Assembly: GCF_000005505.3 (NCBI RefSeq)
Contig: NC_016133.3
Location: 46,775,237-46,839,236, forward strand
Length of the DNA: 64,000 bases
Reading direction: 5' to 3'
Source: Brachypodium distachyon
Lineage: Eukaryota; Streptophyta; Magnoliopsida; Poales; Poaceae
The translations under genes and the position numbers were made by a program. The notes under the pieces were generated by a model that was given only the letters and a program-made list of their open reading frames with translations, was not told the DNA's origin and searched no databases. Positions 34,654 through 45,056 of this stretch are shown piece by piece; within the stretch, counting starts at the first letter, position 1; every line of letters begins with the position of its first letter.

Positions 34654-35277
34654 CAATCAAATTTTTAAAAATTGCACGTGAAATTTAAAAAATTGCACAA
34701 ATTTATAAATTTTAAAATTTGCATGTGAAATTTGATATGCAATTTTCTTAGATTGAAACTATCCATTGCGCATTTCTAAAAAGAAGAAACATATGCATCC
34801 TTAGAACCCCCTAAAAACGGGCCTCCCTTGACAAAAAACACACACATAGCCTGGCCCCACGCCATGGATATAGACGAAACCCAACTAAGATCCGTCCCCC
34901 AACCTGAAAAAACAAAAGCAAACACCATATAATTTCTTGAAGTAGATCAACGAACATGAATTCGATTGATTTTAAAAATTGCGTTGAAATTTTAAAAATT
35001 GCAATGCAATTTTATATATAATTTTAAAATTTGCATGTGAAGTTTTATATGCAATTTTCTTAGGCTGAAACTATCCATTCGCATTTCTAAAAAGAAGAAA
35101 CATAAGCATCGTTTAGCATCCCCCTAAAAACGGGCGTCCCATGACAAAAAAAAACACATAGCCCGGCCGCACGCCATGGATATAGACGAAATCCAACTAA
35201 GGTCCAGTCCCCCGGCCCGAAAAACAAAAACAAACACCATATAATTTCGCGAAGTAGATCCAACAGACCACGGCGTG
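34654..35277. repeat. 312 bp tandem duplication, two copies
   Basis: Matching landmarks recur at a constant spacing of 312 bp: gcatgtgaa at 34721 and 35033, gccatggatatagacgaa at 34861 and 35173, aacaccatataatttc at 34921 and 35233. Copies are roughly 34654-34965 and 34966-35277, diverged by scattered substitutions and small indels. Confidence 0.85.
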
Positions 35278-35599
35278 TCGACTGAGAACATATAATTTCG
35301 CATTGTTCCCTTGCTACTCTACGTTAGAATAACACATATATAATCTGCAACTGTGAAACTTGGAGTGTGCAGTTCGTAAAAGAAGAATAGAGGCCTAGAA
35401 AAAACACATATCGACCATTTGTGATAAAGACAACTGAATAAAGTAAAATAAATGAAATATAAAGAGACAAACACATACTATTTGTATTATTAATTTGTTG
35501 CATATTAAAAAGAAAAGGTAAAACAAAAGATAATGAAAACATGGGGAAAATAAATTAAAAATGAACCAAAGGTATAAATATAAGAAACAAAAATAAAAG

Positions 35600-35700
35600 A
35601 AGAAGAAGAAAAATGGACGTGCAAGAGATTCGAACCTCCGACCCATATGCATATGCAAGAACGAAAGGATGCAAATCACCATCGACCAAACCAGGTAGTT
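35600..35700 (-). mobile_element. tRNA-like / SINE-like fragment
   Basis: On the minus strand, gtcggaggttcgaatctctt resembles a tRNA B-box (GGTTCGAATC) and ggtttggtcgatgg upstream resembles an A-box. A convincing cloverleaf cannot be folded, so a SINE or tRNA relic fits better than a tRNA gene. Confidence 0.3.
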
Positions 35701-35991
35701 AACGGAGTATGTTGTATCCATTCAGTTGGACTGCTTTTATGTGTCATGTGTCTCCATTGAGTGATCAGTTGTGCAATGGTGCTCTTTTCAAACAGATTAA
35801 AGCTTTTGTCTTTTTAAGCTTTGTTCAACTTTGCTTTAACTTTTGCCCACGAGCTTGTAATAAGGCGACGGACGCTCGATACATGGTGCAACGGCACGAC
35901 TCGCCTCCCTAGCGGTATGGCCGGACTCCAGAGGTGCTCCTGAGTTCTGGTCGCCAGAGATTTAGCTGGCCGAGATGGTTAATGGAAATTC

Positions 35992-36115
35992 AGTTTCCGT
36001 GTAAAAAAAAGAGAGAAACCCTAATCCCACTGGAAACTATCCGATGTTTCCTCAGCTTCCGTGTCAAAAAAAAGAGAAACCCTAATCCCACTGGAAACTA
36101 TTCGATGTTTCCAGA
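35992..36115. repeat. 62 bp tandem duplication
   Basis: ttccgtgt-aaaaaaaagag-gaaaccctaatcccactgg-aaactat-cgatgtttcc occurs at 35995 and again at 36057, nearly identical. Confidence 0.9.
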
Positions 36116-36128
36116 TTAATCAAATAGC

Positions 36129-36363
36129 TCGTTTGGTTGGAGGTAATTAAAGACAGGGAATGGGAATTAAAAGAGATAAGACTTTAAATTTATTGTTTGG
36201 CTGAGGGTATTGGACTTCAGCGGGGAAGGGGAAAGGAAATTAGACAGTAAAACTTCCCAATTTTCTATTCGGGGGGGAGGGGGGGGGGGACCTGGTAATT
36301 GTGAGAGGGAAAGGGAATTGAGATTAAACTCTCATTCCCCTTTCCTATGCCTTACCAAACACG
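36129..36363. mobile_element. possible MITE with G-run
   Basis: Left ctcgtttggttggaggta...gggaatggg and right cattcccc...ccttaccaaacacg are imperfect inverted repeats. It contains long G-runs at 36271-36289. No clean target duplication. Confidence 0.4.
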
Positions 36364-36981
36364 CCGAAATATGTATGGAGTTTCTCCATTTGAGATGGCA
36401 TAGTATGTCAAAAAATGCTACAACTTGTTCCGAAACACTTGAAGTGTACAAACTCGTCTGTGTTGAAATTATGTTGTTCAGTACATAAATATGTAAGAAA
36501 AATAGGTTTAGGCATACCCTCTATTCCTTTGCCTTATCAGTGGTGCCGCTCACAATGCAATTTGAGGCTAAAGGGTGGGACCTACTTATACTGCTAATTC
36601 CAGAGTCCTGATCTATATACAGATAAGCTTCCAAGTTTAAACAAACTTGTTTCCAAATAGAGTCAAGGTGTAATTAACAACCACAATATAATTCACCTGT
36701 AATCGGATACTATTTGTGATGTCCCAGGACACAGGACACGTGAGTTGTCCGCCATAATTAATCTAACTAGATTAATCACGTAGATTATAATCAGGGATGA
36801 AATCTGACCGTTAATCTAGCTCCTTCCAATTAATATTGTACCCGGATTATATTTCCAGTATAACATACATGTATATTGTATTCCAATATTAATTGACCGG
36901 CTTCCTTAAGCATGCGCTCAAGTGTATACTCCAGCAAGAGTATATTCCAATATTGATCAAATCAATATATGTACACTTATA

Positions 36982-37182
36982 CTCCTTCCGTTCCAAAATA
37001 TAACGTGCCCACACATTTCGAGATCTAATTTTGACCATCAATTACATCAACAAAATGTGAATTATAAGTTATTTCCAATGGTATAACTTTTATAATACAT
37101 AATTGACATTTTGTTGGTCTAATTGATGGTCAAATCAAAATCTTCAAATGTGTGCGTGCCTTATATTATGGAACGGAAGGAG
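36982..37182. mobile_element. Stowaway MITE (201 bp)
   Basis: ctccttccgttccaaaatat and ttatattatggaacggaaggag are the ends, with TA at 36980-36981 and 37183-37184. Inner arms also pair (ttttgaccatcaatta / taattgatggtcaaat). Confidence 0.85.
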
Positions 37183-37382
37183 TAACTAATAATTCCGCTA
37201 ATAAGCAATTCCATCCCTCATAAAGAATATTTCCATGCTTATACAAAGCAACATTCCACAATGAAGCAATATGAATAATGACAAGTAATATTTGGATATA
37301 GTTCATGGACACAAATTTCTACAAAATATTCCATCCTATCCATAATAAGCGTCTCAAGTTTTGTACTGAATACAAACTTGTA

Positions 37383-37495
37383 TTCCCTCCGTCTCATATT
37401 AAATGACTTTCTATTAAATGTATCTAGACGTTTTTTAAGCATAGATACATTCATATTTAGGCAACTTTGAGTCACTTAATATGGAACGAAAGGAG
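37383..37495. mobile_element. Stowaway MITE (113 bp family)
   Basis: ttccctccgtctcatatt and aatatggaacgaaaggag with TA at both sides. The interior has gtatctagacg and atagatacatt, as in the other 113 bp copies. Confidence 0.85.
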
Positions 37496-38399
37496 TATTA
37501 GATCTGAGACATTTATTATGGATCGAAGGGAGTACTATGTATTCTGGCTAGATCGACCACAGAACTTTATACTGTATATTTGGCACATTTTAAAACTTGC
37601 ACGTAGAATTTACAATGTCCTCGCACAGGAAAAAAGTTGTGTGCAAAATGTGGAACCCAGTGGCAAAATCCTAGATCTGCCACTGTGTGAAACTATCGAT
37701 CTCCATAGATACTTGCAACAGACGCCAACTTGTTTACCTTTAAGTGCTAGCCTATCGATCTCCATAGAAAACTCTTCAATTCTCGTCCATTGCTTCCAAA
37801 CAGGGTCCCAGAAGTTCGTAAATAATAGAATAACGGTTTTTACCGTCTGAGGTTAAACCATTTGTGAACACCCTCAATTAGATTGCAGTAACTTCCTGAG
37901 CATAAAATTCCCCAGATGAGGGGGAGAGTTTGGAACAATTGTACAGAGACTGCTTGGTACATCATCTCACCCACTGTTTTGTGTTGTTACAAGGATAACT
38001 TGAGTACTGCACCATTACGTGCATTGCTTACACCAACTTTGTGACGATTCCAGCGGAACAACACAAGGCCACTACTGACTATTCAGTTAGAAATTAAATA
38101 GAGCGGTGCCTGAATGAGCACAGCAGCCGGAATGCACGGTCCAATCTGCAGTTGGACGCTTGCTTGGCTGAACCACGGTGCCAGAACAAACTGGGCACCA
38201 GATTGATAAGTTAGTTGACACCACCAATCTCCACAAAAATTGTGAATTTGGAACAGTATCAGTCTGAACTTGCTGCCCTGGCTTCCCTATAGAAGATGCA
38301 GATTCTGCTGAAAACCACCTTGCTCTCAGCACTTTTCACTTCTGACGTGCTCCAAGCATTCTAGATGTCAAGTTTCCAATCTTTTCTACACCCATGATC
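37496..38399. other. 3' flank of the E2F gene
   Basis: Contains the presumed 3' UTR of the minus-strand E2F gene. No other gene is supported. Confidence 0.4.
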
Positions 38400-41300
38400 T
38401 TAAGGTTGATCCATGCTCTGAACCTGCATCCGTGACTCACCAACCGCAACTGGATGCTGATTATGTGCACGTGGGGTGCTAACGTCTTCAGGTAAAAACA
38501 CATCAGAGTCCCACTGCACTTCTGCTATTTCCCATGTTAAGTACTTCAAGTTGCAATAATCGCTACTTATTACATACAAGTGAGTTGTTTCCATATATCA
38601 GTAGATATTACTCCTCCTTTTCAGAAAGGTTGGCATATTTGGTTTCATTAAGACAATGGACTTTGACCAATGATAATTCTATTACTATCTAATTTGTATG
38701 ATACGAAATCATAATTATTAGAAAGAACTTTTGAAGACAAATCTATTGATATAATTTTCATGTATAAAATAACACATATTAATTGATTAATTCTTGGTCA
38801 AAGCGTTGCCTTAACAAAACCAAACCTTTGTGAAAAGGAGGGAGTAATGCTTAATAAATAGTCTTAAAAGGTCAACGAATGATCGCAAAGGATACGTGCT
38901 GTTTTCCATATATCGGTAATGCTAACATCCCCCTCTGTTAGGAGCCAGTAATCTGCATCAGTCTGCAAAATCATGTAGGATTGCAAGTGTTATGATGTGT
39001 TCAGATCTTTTTGACACAGGAAAAAGAGTTTTTATCAAAATTTAAGATAGGCTGCTACAGACTTAAGAATTTAGTTACTCCCTCCGGCCGGAATTACTTG
39101 TCGCAGTTTTAGTACAACGGCTGGAGGGAGTATTATTTTACAGGTATGATGCAGGGTGGGTTTTTTAAAGTAAACTTTAGAAAATCTGACTTACATTAAC
39201 ATCTGAAGGAATAATCCTTGTCATTCCACCAAAATCATGTGCAGAGCTAGGATCATGTGGAGTATTCTGGCTGTACTGAATATTATGCTCCACATCCATT
39301 GATTTGCTACTTTGTGCAGCATTCGTCGTATGTAAGTCTTCAGGAGGACGGTGTGTTGGCACATTTGTATGTCTTGGAGGTGTTGCTGCACCACCCAAAT
39401 CCTCGAATCCCTCATCAAATTGACTGAAATTGTAAAAAGTTGTGACTAGGTGAAATTTGATCCAAATATTTAGCTCCACGAGAGGAATGAAGCCTTACCT
39501 GACTAAGTAAACATCTATTGGGCCCATTGTACTTCTTAATACGATTCTATATCTCCTCTGGAGATAATCACCGGCCTGCACGGGAAGCAGATATACAAAA
39601 GAACTCATTAATCGATTCATAAAACCATTTACTTGTGTATGCAAAGCTCAATTAATTTTATTGATCCTACCTCATCAGGATCTGGTACTTCAAGTGTAGT
39701 ACCGTGAGGAGCTTTAATTGCAATTAAAGTTTCATTCTACAAAGCCCGAAACATGTTAACTGTCGTAGAGAATGACCTCAGTAGAAAAACTGTGGTGTAA
39801 AGTAAAGCTGCAAATGATAATCTAAAAATATGAAATTGTTCAACCATATAAGTAGAGTAGCAGACCTGAAAGCAGGGTAATCCCTTGATATCATCTTCAG
39901 TCACATAGAGCCATCTAACGGACAAATGAAAGTCAGGTTTTGTACATCATTAAATAGTGATGCAACTGACACAAAAGAAATGCAATTACCTTTGACTGTT
40001 CTCATCTTCTGTTAACCCCCTCAGCTTTTCGCGCATATCGCTGCAAGGAAAACAAAATTCCAGGTTATATCATACTTTTGTTAGGTTCAGTAGCAAAGCA
40101 GAGAGTACATTCTGTACAGAAGCCTGCAAATTTAAGTTATATGCAATAGCTACCAACCTTATACGCTCATCTAAGGCTTGCTCCTGCAGATTAAGATCTT
40201 CAACTTCTGCCTGAAAGATAAATTACACAAAACTGAGCATGAATATACTTATCACCATAATCCCAGAAAAAAGATCGGCGCGCTTAGGAATAGTGTGTTA
40301 ATTAATTAATTTCAACAGGAATAACAAGTTTGCAGGAACAAATACCTGCAAAGCTGAAAGGCCATTATCTAATTCAACTCCTGAATCATCCAACCCCCTG
40401 TTATGCAAAAATAGCATCATAATACATGAAGCCAAGGGCAAATAAATAAGATAAACATGATCAAGGAAGAAAATATTATTACTTCCAACGAATTCTGTTC
40501 TTGAGCGTCTTTTCTATAAGACCAATTCCTTCAAGGACATTGGTGATGTCATATATGCGCCGCTTTTGAACCTAGATAAAATGGTAGGAAAAGCATGTGA
40601 ATTTGTACCATCTAGAAGCAGGTAAAAGTTGGCTGGGATGATAATAGTGTGTAACCTCTAGTGTTTCTGCAGCATTATTCAAATCTAGAATGCCATCATC
40701 AGCTTGCTTGAGCAAGGTGATGAACTTTTTTGTCAAAAGTCCTGAACATGGATCACAAGGATATAAGTAACATAGCACGGTAACATGGAATACAAATTAA
40801 GATGTGATCACAAATCCTTAAAGCATAAGTTTGCAAGATTCATATGAATGCTAAACTGTGACATCTCATCCTAAAAGAAAATGATAATCATTATAGATGG
40901 GGAGTATTGGCATCACCTAATGAACTGTCATAGCGGCAAGTACCAGGAGTTGCTGGATTGAGTGGTGAGCCTGTACATTCAAAGATGTGCACGTTTAATC
41001 TTTTTTGCATGAATACATATGCAAAAAGACCTCAGACTTTGCAGCAAGTGTCTAACTTCTACTTACCAACATTTTGTGTTGGTGTCTGAGGCCCAGCTTT
41101 GTTATTCTTAGCCTTTGATTTAGAAGTCTTAACAGCTTTTCCAGACACTGGAGTGAGTAGTTTATTGCCAGTAAATCCAGGGCTGATAATCATACAGTCA
41201 CTTGACTCAGAAGCATCATTTTCTTCACGTGCGGCTTTTCTTTTTAGCTGCACAAGAGGGGACTTGTTTTATATCATGGTCAGTAAGAACTGCAAACATC

Positions 41301-42888
41301 CGATAAGGGTAAGCATCGACTACTTAAGAACTTGAAGAAAGCGCATCATCATCTCAAGCATTAAGAAAATCCTGAGTCCTGACAGCAGAATTCATGGATA
41401 TAACCTAGTATAAAGCATAAAAAAGAACTAACCAACACGTCCGCAGTGGTACTGAATCATATTATTGTGCGGACATAGTGAACTCGGAAATGAGAACCTA
41501 ATTGTATAATAATCAGTCAGACGACCTGAAGAAGGTGAGCAGAAGCACTGCCGCTACTCTGTATTATCAGTATCCATTTAGAGACAACCTTGTGCAATGG
41601 CATTACAACAATGGCATATGAGAACACAAGGGGCACTGTTATACAAGCAGATAGCAAATGAGAGATGAAGTCCAGATTTGCAGCAAACAAACATAGCAGC
41701 ATAATGATCATTTTACAGTATGCCAGCCATAGTAACATTATGTGATAGTCCTACAACAAATTATTTCATTAGATCTTACAGAGTATATATAAACCACTGA
41801 AATAGTGAAACCTATGCTTAATTGAAGCTTTGACCTGAAACTAGTGGCATGAAAGTTATCTGAGCAATAGGGAGGTCTTGCACAGTTGCGCTGATCTAGC
41901 ACGAGCATGCACATGATCAGGTACAGGCTGAAGACAATTCAGGAGCTCCTCACTGAGCTGAACTTGTTCTGTTCATGGCATTATATTACTAAACTGTTGA
42001 AGATAAGCAACATCGCCCAGGCTTGCATCAACTACACCGGTTGCACGAAGATAGATAGGGCACCCAAAACCTACATAAGAAACTAACCAGCCCTTTCTGT
42101 TTGCAAGGTCATATGAATTTTTCTGGAGAGCATGAGTACATATAAATCGTGGGTCAACCAAGTCCTAATGCAAGCCAAGCGATGTGCAAGCAGTTGACAA
42201 GGATTGATAAGATTATGTCATTAGCATAAGTTGTCTAAGTATCCATTTATTCGAAATCTCACAATGGACAACATGTACAGAAGACAGATGCAACAATTAC
42301 GATTTGACATAAAACTTCCTCCATTCCATATCTCCCTGTGGAACAGCATCATGACCTCAATTCTTTCTTTCATCCATTTCACATCGCAAAACAGAAATCC
42401 ATGCTTACCTAACATAGTTTAAGCTTCCCAAAACTAAGAGGACTTTGGGGAGGTAAAGAAATTGAACAAACTTTCACCGAAATCTACATGTGGCTCCTAC
42501 AGATAAACTCAAATCAGTGCATACACCCAACAAGCGCGAAATATTTGGCCGATAATCATCTACCAAACAGCCGAAAACACACGCATGCTCACCAACACCC
42601 GCACCGCAAAGGCCCCAACACGAACGTAATAAATCCAGAGATCTTTGTGGAGAAGAAGTATCTCACCGGCGTCCGTATAATAAGTCCTTCCTCAATATCA
42701 GCACCAACACCACCGGCGCCGATGCCGCCGGAGCCGGAGCCGGTGGCAGAAGAGGGAGTCGGCGCGGGGAAGCGGTGGTAGTCGTCGGGGGAGGCGAAGG
42801 GCGGGCGCGCGGGCGCGGAGAACACCGGGGGCGGACGCAGCGACTGCAGGATCTTCTGCGCGGCCGGCGGCCTGCCGCCCCCCGACAT
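38400..42888 (-). CDS. E2F: E2F transcription factor (14 exons)
   Basis: Minus-strand exons: 42888-42667, 41247-41067, 40970-40917, 40741-40656, 40571-40483, 40397-40346, 40210-40158, 40040-39990, 39914-39866, 39736-39671, 39575-39499, 39423-39195, 38962-38896, 38524-38400. They join with GT-AG borders into 1401 nt (466 residues), no internal stop. E2F proteins pair with DP, bind TTTSSCGC-type sites and drive S-phase genes in the nucleus under RBR control. Seen here: a Pro/Gly-rich N-terminus ([11 protein letters not shown]), the winged-helix DNA-binding domain (about residues 147-212, with [19 protein letters not shown]), a leucine-rich dimerisation helix (about 213-260), a marked box ([15 protein letters not shown] to IDVYLVSQF), and the C-terminal RBR-binding motif [16 protein letters not shown] (about 407-422). 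Length and layout fit typical plant E2Fa/b-type activators. The 5' leader is GC-rich. Confidence 0.95.
38611..38844. mobile_element. Stowaway MITE (234 bp) in last E2F intron
   Basis: ctcctccttttcagaaaggttgg and caaacctttgtgaaaaggagggag, with TA at 38609-38610 and 38845-38846. It fills most of the intron between exons 13 and 14 of the E2F gene. Confidence 0.82.
39078..39130. mobile_element. very short Stowaway MITE (53 bp) in E2F intron
   Basis: ctccctccggccg and cggctggagggag with TA flanks (39076-39077, 39131-39132). At 53 bp it is the shortest copy in the window; it lies between E2F exons 12 and 13. Confidence 0.8.
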
Positions 42889-43003
42889 GGGGCCCGATCT
42901 CGCGATCGTGCGCTCCGTGGCCCCCAGCTCCCGAGAGCGATCCGCGGCTTCGGGGACCGAGAAGGGTGCAGGTAGGCGGGGGGCTCGCCGGAGCTAGGGT
43001 TCC

Positions 43004-43030
43004 GGCGGCGGCGGCGGCGGCGGCAGCGGG
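43004..43030. repeat. CGG trinucleotide repeat in E2F leader region
   Basis: About eight cgg units upstream of the E2F start codon (ccggcggcggcggcggcggc), likely in or near the 5' UTR. Confidence 0.85.
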
Positions 43031-43359
43031 AGGTGGGTGGGGTTAGGGAGGTGGGAAAGGGGGAGGGGAATAGAGAGAGGGGGAAGGGGGAATGAGAGAG
43101 GAGAGAGAAGGAGAGCAGAAAACGAGGGAAGGAAGGAGGGAAATTAAGTAGTGTAGGCGTTTGGGGGTCTCGTCGGGGTCGATATGGAGGGAACCCATCC
43201 AGCGGGCCGGATTCAGAATGGGCCGCTTCAGGAATACCACGCGCTTTTACTTCTTTTCTTTTCGTGGGCTGCGCTCGGTTTTCTTCTTCATATTTTCCTC
43301 TCAAAAAGAAAATACTCTGCCATCTTGTTTTTTACTGTTTGACTTTATTATCCTTTTTT

Positions 43360-43367
43360 TTTGGCGG
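43360..43367 (+). promoter_or_regulatory. candidate E2F binding site upstream of E2F
   Basis: TTTGGCGG fits the plant E2F consensus WTTSSCSS and lies about 475 bp upstream of the minus-strand E2F ATG. Autoregulation is known for E2F genes in general; here it is only a motif match. Confidence 0.4.
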
Positions 43368-43612
43368 GGAGAGTTTGTCCTCATTTTAGGTTTACTACCT
43401 ATCCAATTATCGATTTGCTCGATCTGCGAGTCTCATACAATAGCTAGTTCCTCAAATAACATAGACAACTCGTTTAGCAACTCTCATTTCATTTCATTTG
43501 GTACAAACAAAATAGAATTATTTTTATGGGATTTCGTTTTCAATTAGAAATGGGGATTCCAAAATCATGTTTTGATTGCTATGGATTAATAGAGTGAAAA
43601 ACAGATCATATC

Positions 43613-43730
43613 GATTTGGGGAACGAGGTCACCACAGGCCGTCGTCAACCTTCTGTCCAACGCGAGGTGGTAGCGACGACTTTGCCTTCAATTTCACAGA
43701 AAGTTCTATACTGATTTGGGGAACGAGGTC
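43613..43730. repeat. 18 bp direct repeat, 100 bp apart
   Basis: gatttggggaacgaggtc occurs at 43613-43630 and 43713-43730 without change. Close by, at 43753-43775, are long G-runs. Confidence 0.8.
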
Positions 43731-43775
43731 GATGCCAAGAGAACAATGGAAAGGGGGGGGGGGGGGGAGGGGGGG

Positions 43776-45056
43776 TTGTAAATCATAAGCGGCAGAAACT
43801 ACGAATTACCTCGGGCGCTCAAGCCTATCAAGTTGTAACCCCCAAATTTAGAAGCATTTTTCTCTAACAAAAAAATATCAATATCTAGGACGTCAAATGA
43901 AGATCACTAGATGTGTTGTGAAATAAATTTTCGTATTTCTTTGGTTGGAGAATGTATATGTTGATGCCTTTTGCTATTTAAGCTCGGTCAAATTCTAAAA
44001 GAAAAAAACCCCTTCTTTTCTGCTGGAGCTTCTTCAGAAACTAGATTTTGCTTAATTTTTAGGAAAAACTGCTGCCACGAGAAGTTCTCACAAGCTATTT
44101 TGTTGTTTCTGGACTGAAATCTTCACTCGTCTCCAAAATCAAACTGATATGAGAACAAGTGCTCGTCTAAAATTGGATCCGGCGGGATGGGCGAGGGCAA
44201 CCCTGGCCCAGACGCACCGCGCGCCCTTTGCATCATCCTCCTAGTGAGCCCTTCCCGGCCGCCGTCGAGCGCCCCGCGCACCCTTCATGGCTGTTGTCGT
44301 GCGCCCTTCGCGATCGCCCCGCGAGCCTGCCGACGCCGCCCCTCGAGCCCAGCGCCCTCCCCCCGCACGCCCCGCGCCGTCGTGCCGTGCGCCCTTCGCG
44401 GCCGTCCCGCGAACCCAGCGCCGCTGCCCCGCGTGCCCTTCGCGGCAACGAGCTCCTGGATGAGAGGTTTGGGGAGATGGGGAGGAGGCAGTGCGGCCGG
44501 TTGCAGGGGAGAGACCGTCGGCGGTGGGGAGGAGGCGGGGCGGCCGGATGTGGAGAAGAGGTGGGTGGGGGAGCAGCGGCGGCGGCAGGGAGAGGAGCTC
44601 GCTCGGTCTGGGAAATAACTATTCGCCGGAAGGAACTTGGCGGTGGCATTTTGGCCATAAAAATGGTTTGCCGTGAGAGCAAGTATGAAAACACTGTGTG
44701 GAGAAGCCCAAGAAACTGGTCCAGACCAATTTTTCCTAGTAGCTCTTTTTACACATGATTTGGGTTGGACTTCTCCAGACAGCTGTTGAGAAATTTTTCC
44801 TTCTTTTTAGGTTTCAGATGTCTGGAAACTAGAAGGCGGTGTAAAGCCCAAAAGAAATGGACCAAATTAGTTTGCCACGCAAAAACACACAGGGTACCGT
44901 ACTGGACTAGGAATATACCTCCACAGCTCCAGTAGCGCGTAGGCCGTCAAGGCAGCAGCCAGTAGCTACCCCAAAGTCCCAAACCCCGTCACACGCACCC
45001 AATCCCCAAACCCGCAAATCCATCCCCCTCCCAGTCCACTCCTCCGGAGCCCGGCC
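43776..45056. other. intergenic between E2F and BAS1
   Basis: A GC-rich block at 44180-44640 opens long frames on both strands, with Pro/Arg/Ala-rich domain-free translations that shadow each other. It looks like repeat-derived DNA. The last 180 bases before 45057 hold the BAS1 promoter and leader; no clear TATA box seen. Confidence 0.4.

Noticed and set aside
35600..35700. tRNA gene on the minus strand
   Set aside because: Has a B-box-like string but no convincing acceptor stem or anticodon arm; kept only as a weak SINE-like fragment.
44187..44758. Frames of 143-176 codons between E2F and BAS1
   Set aside because: Pro/Arg/Ala-rich, several phases open at once, no domain or splice support.
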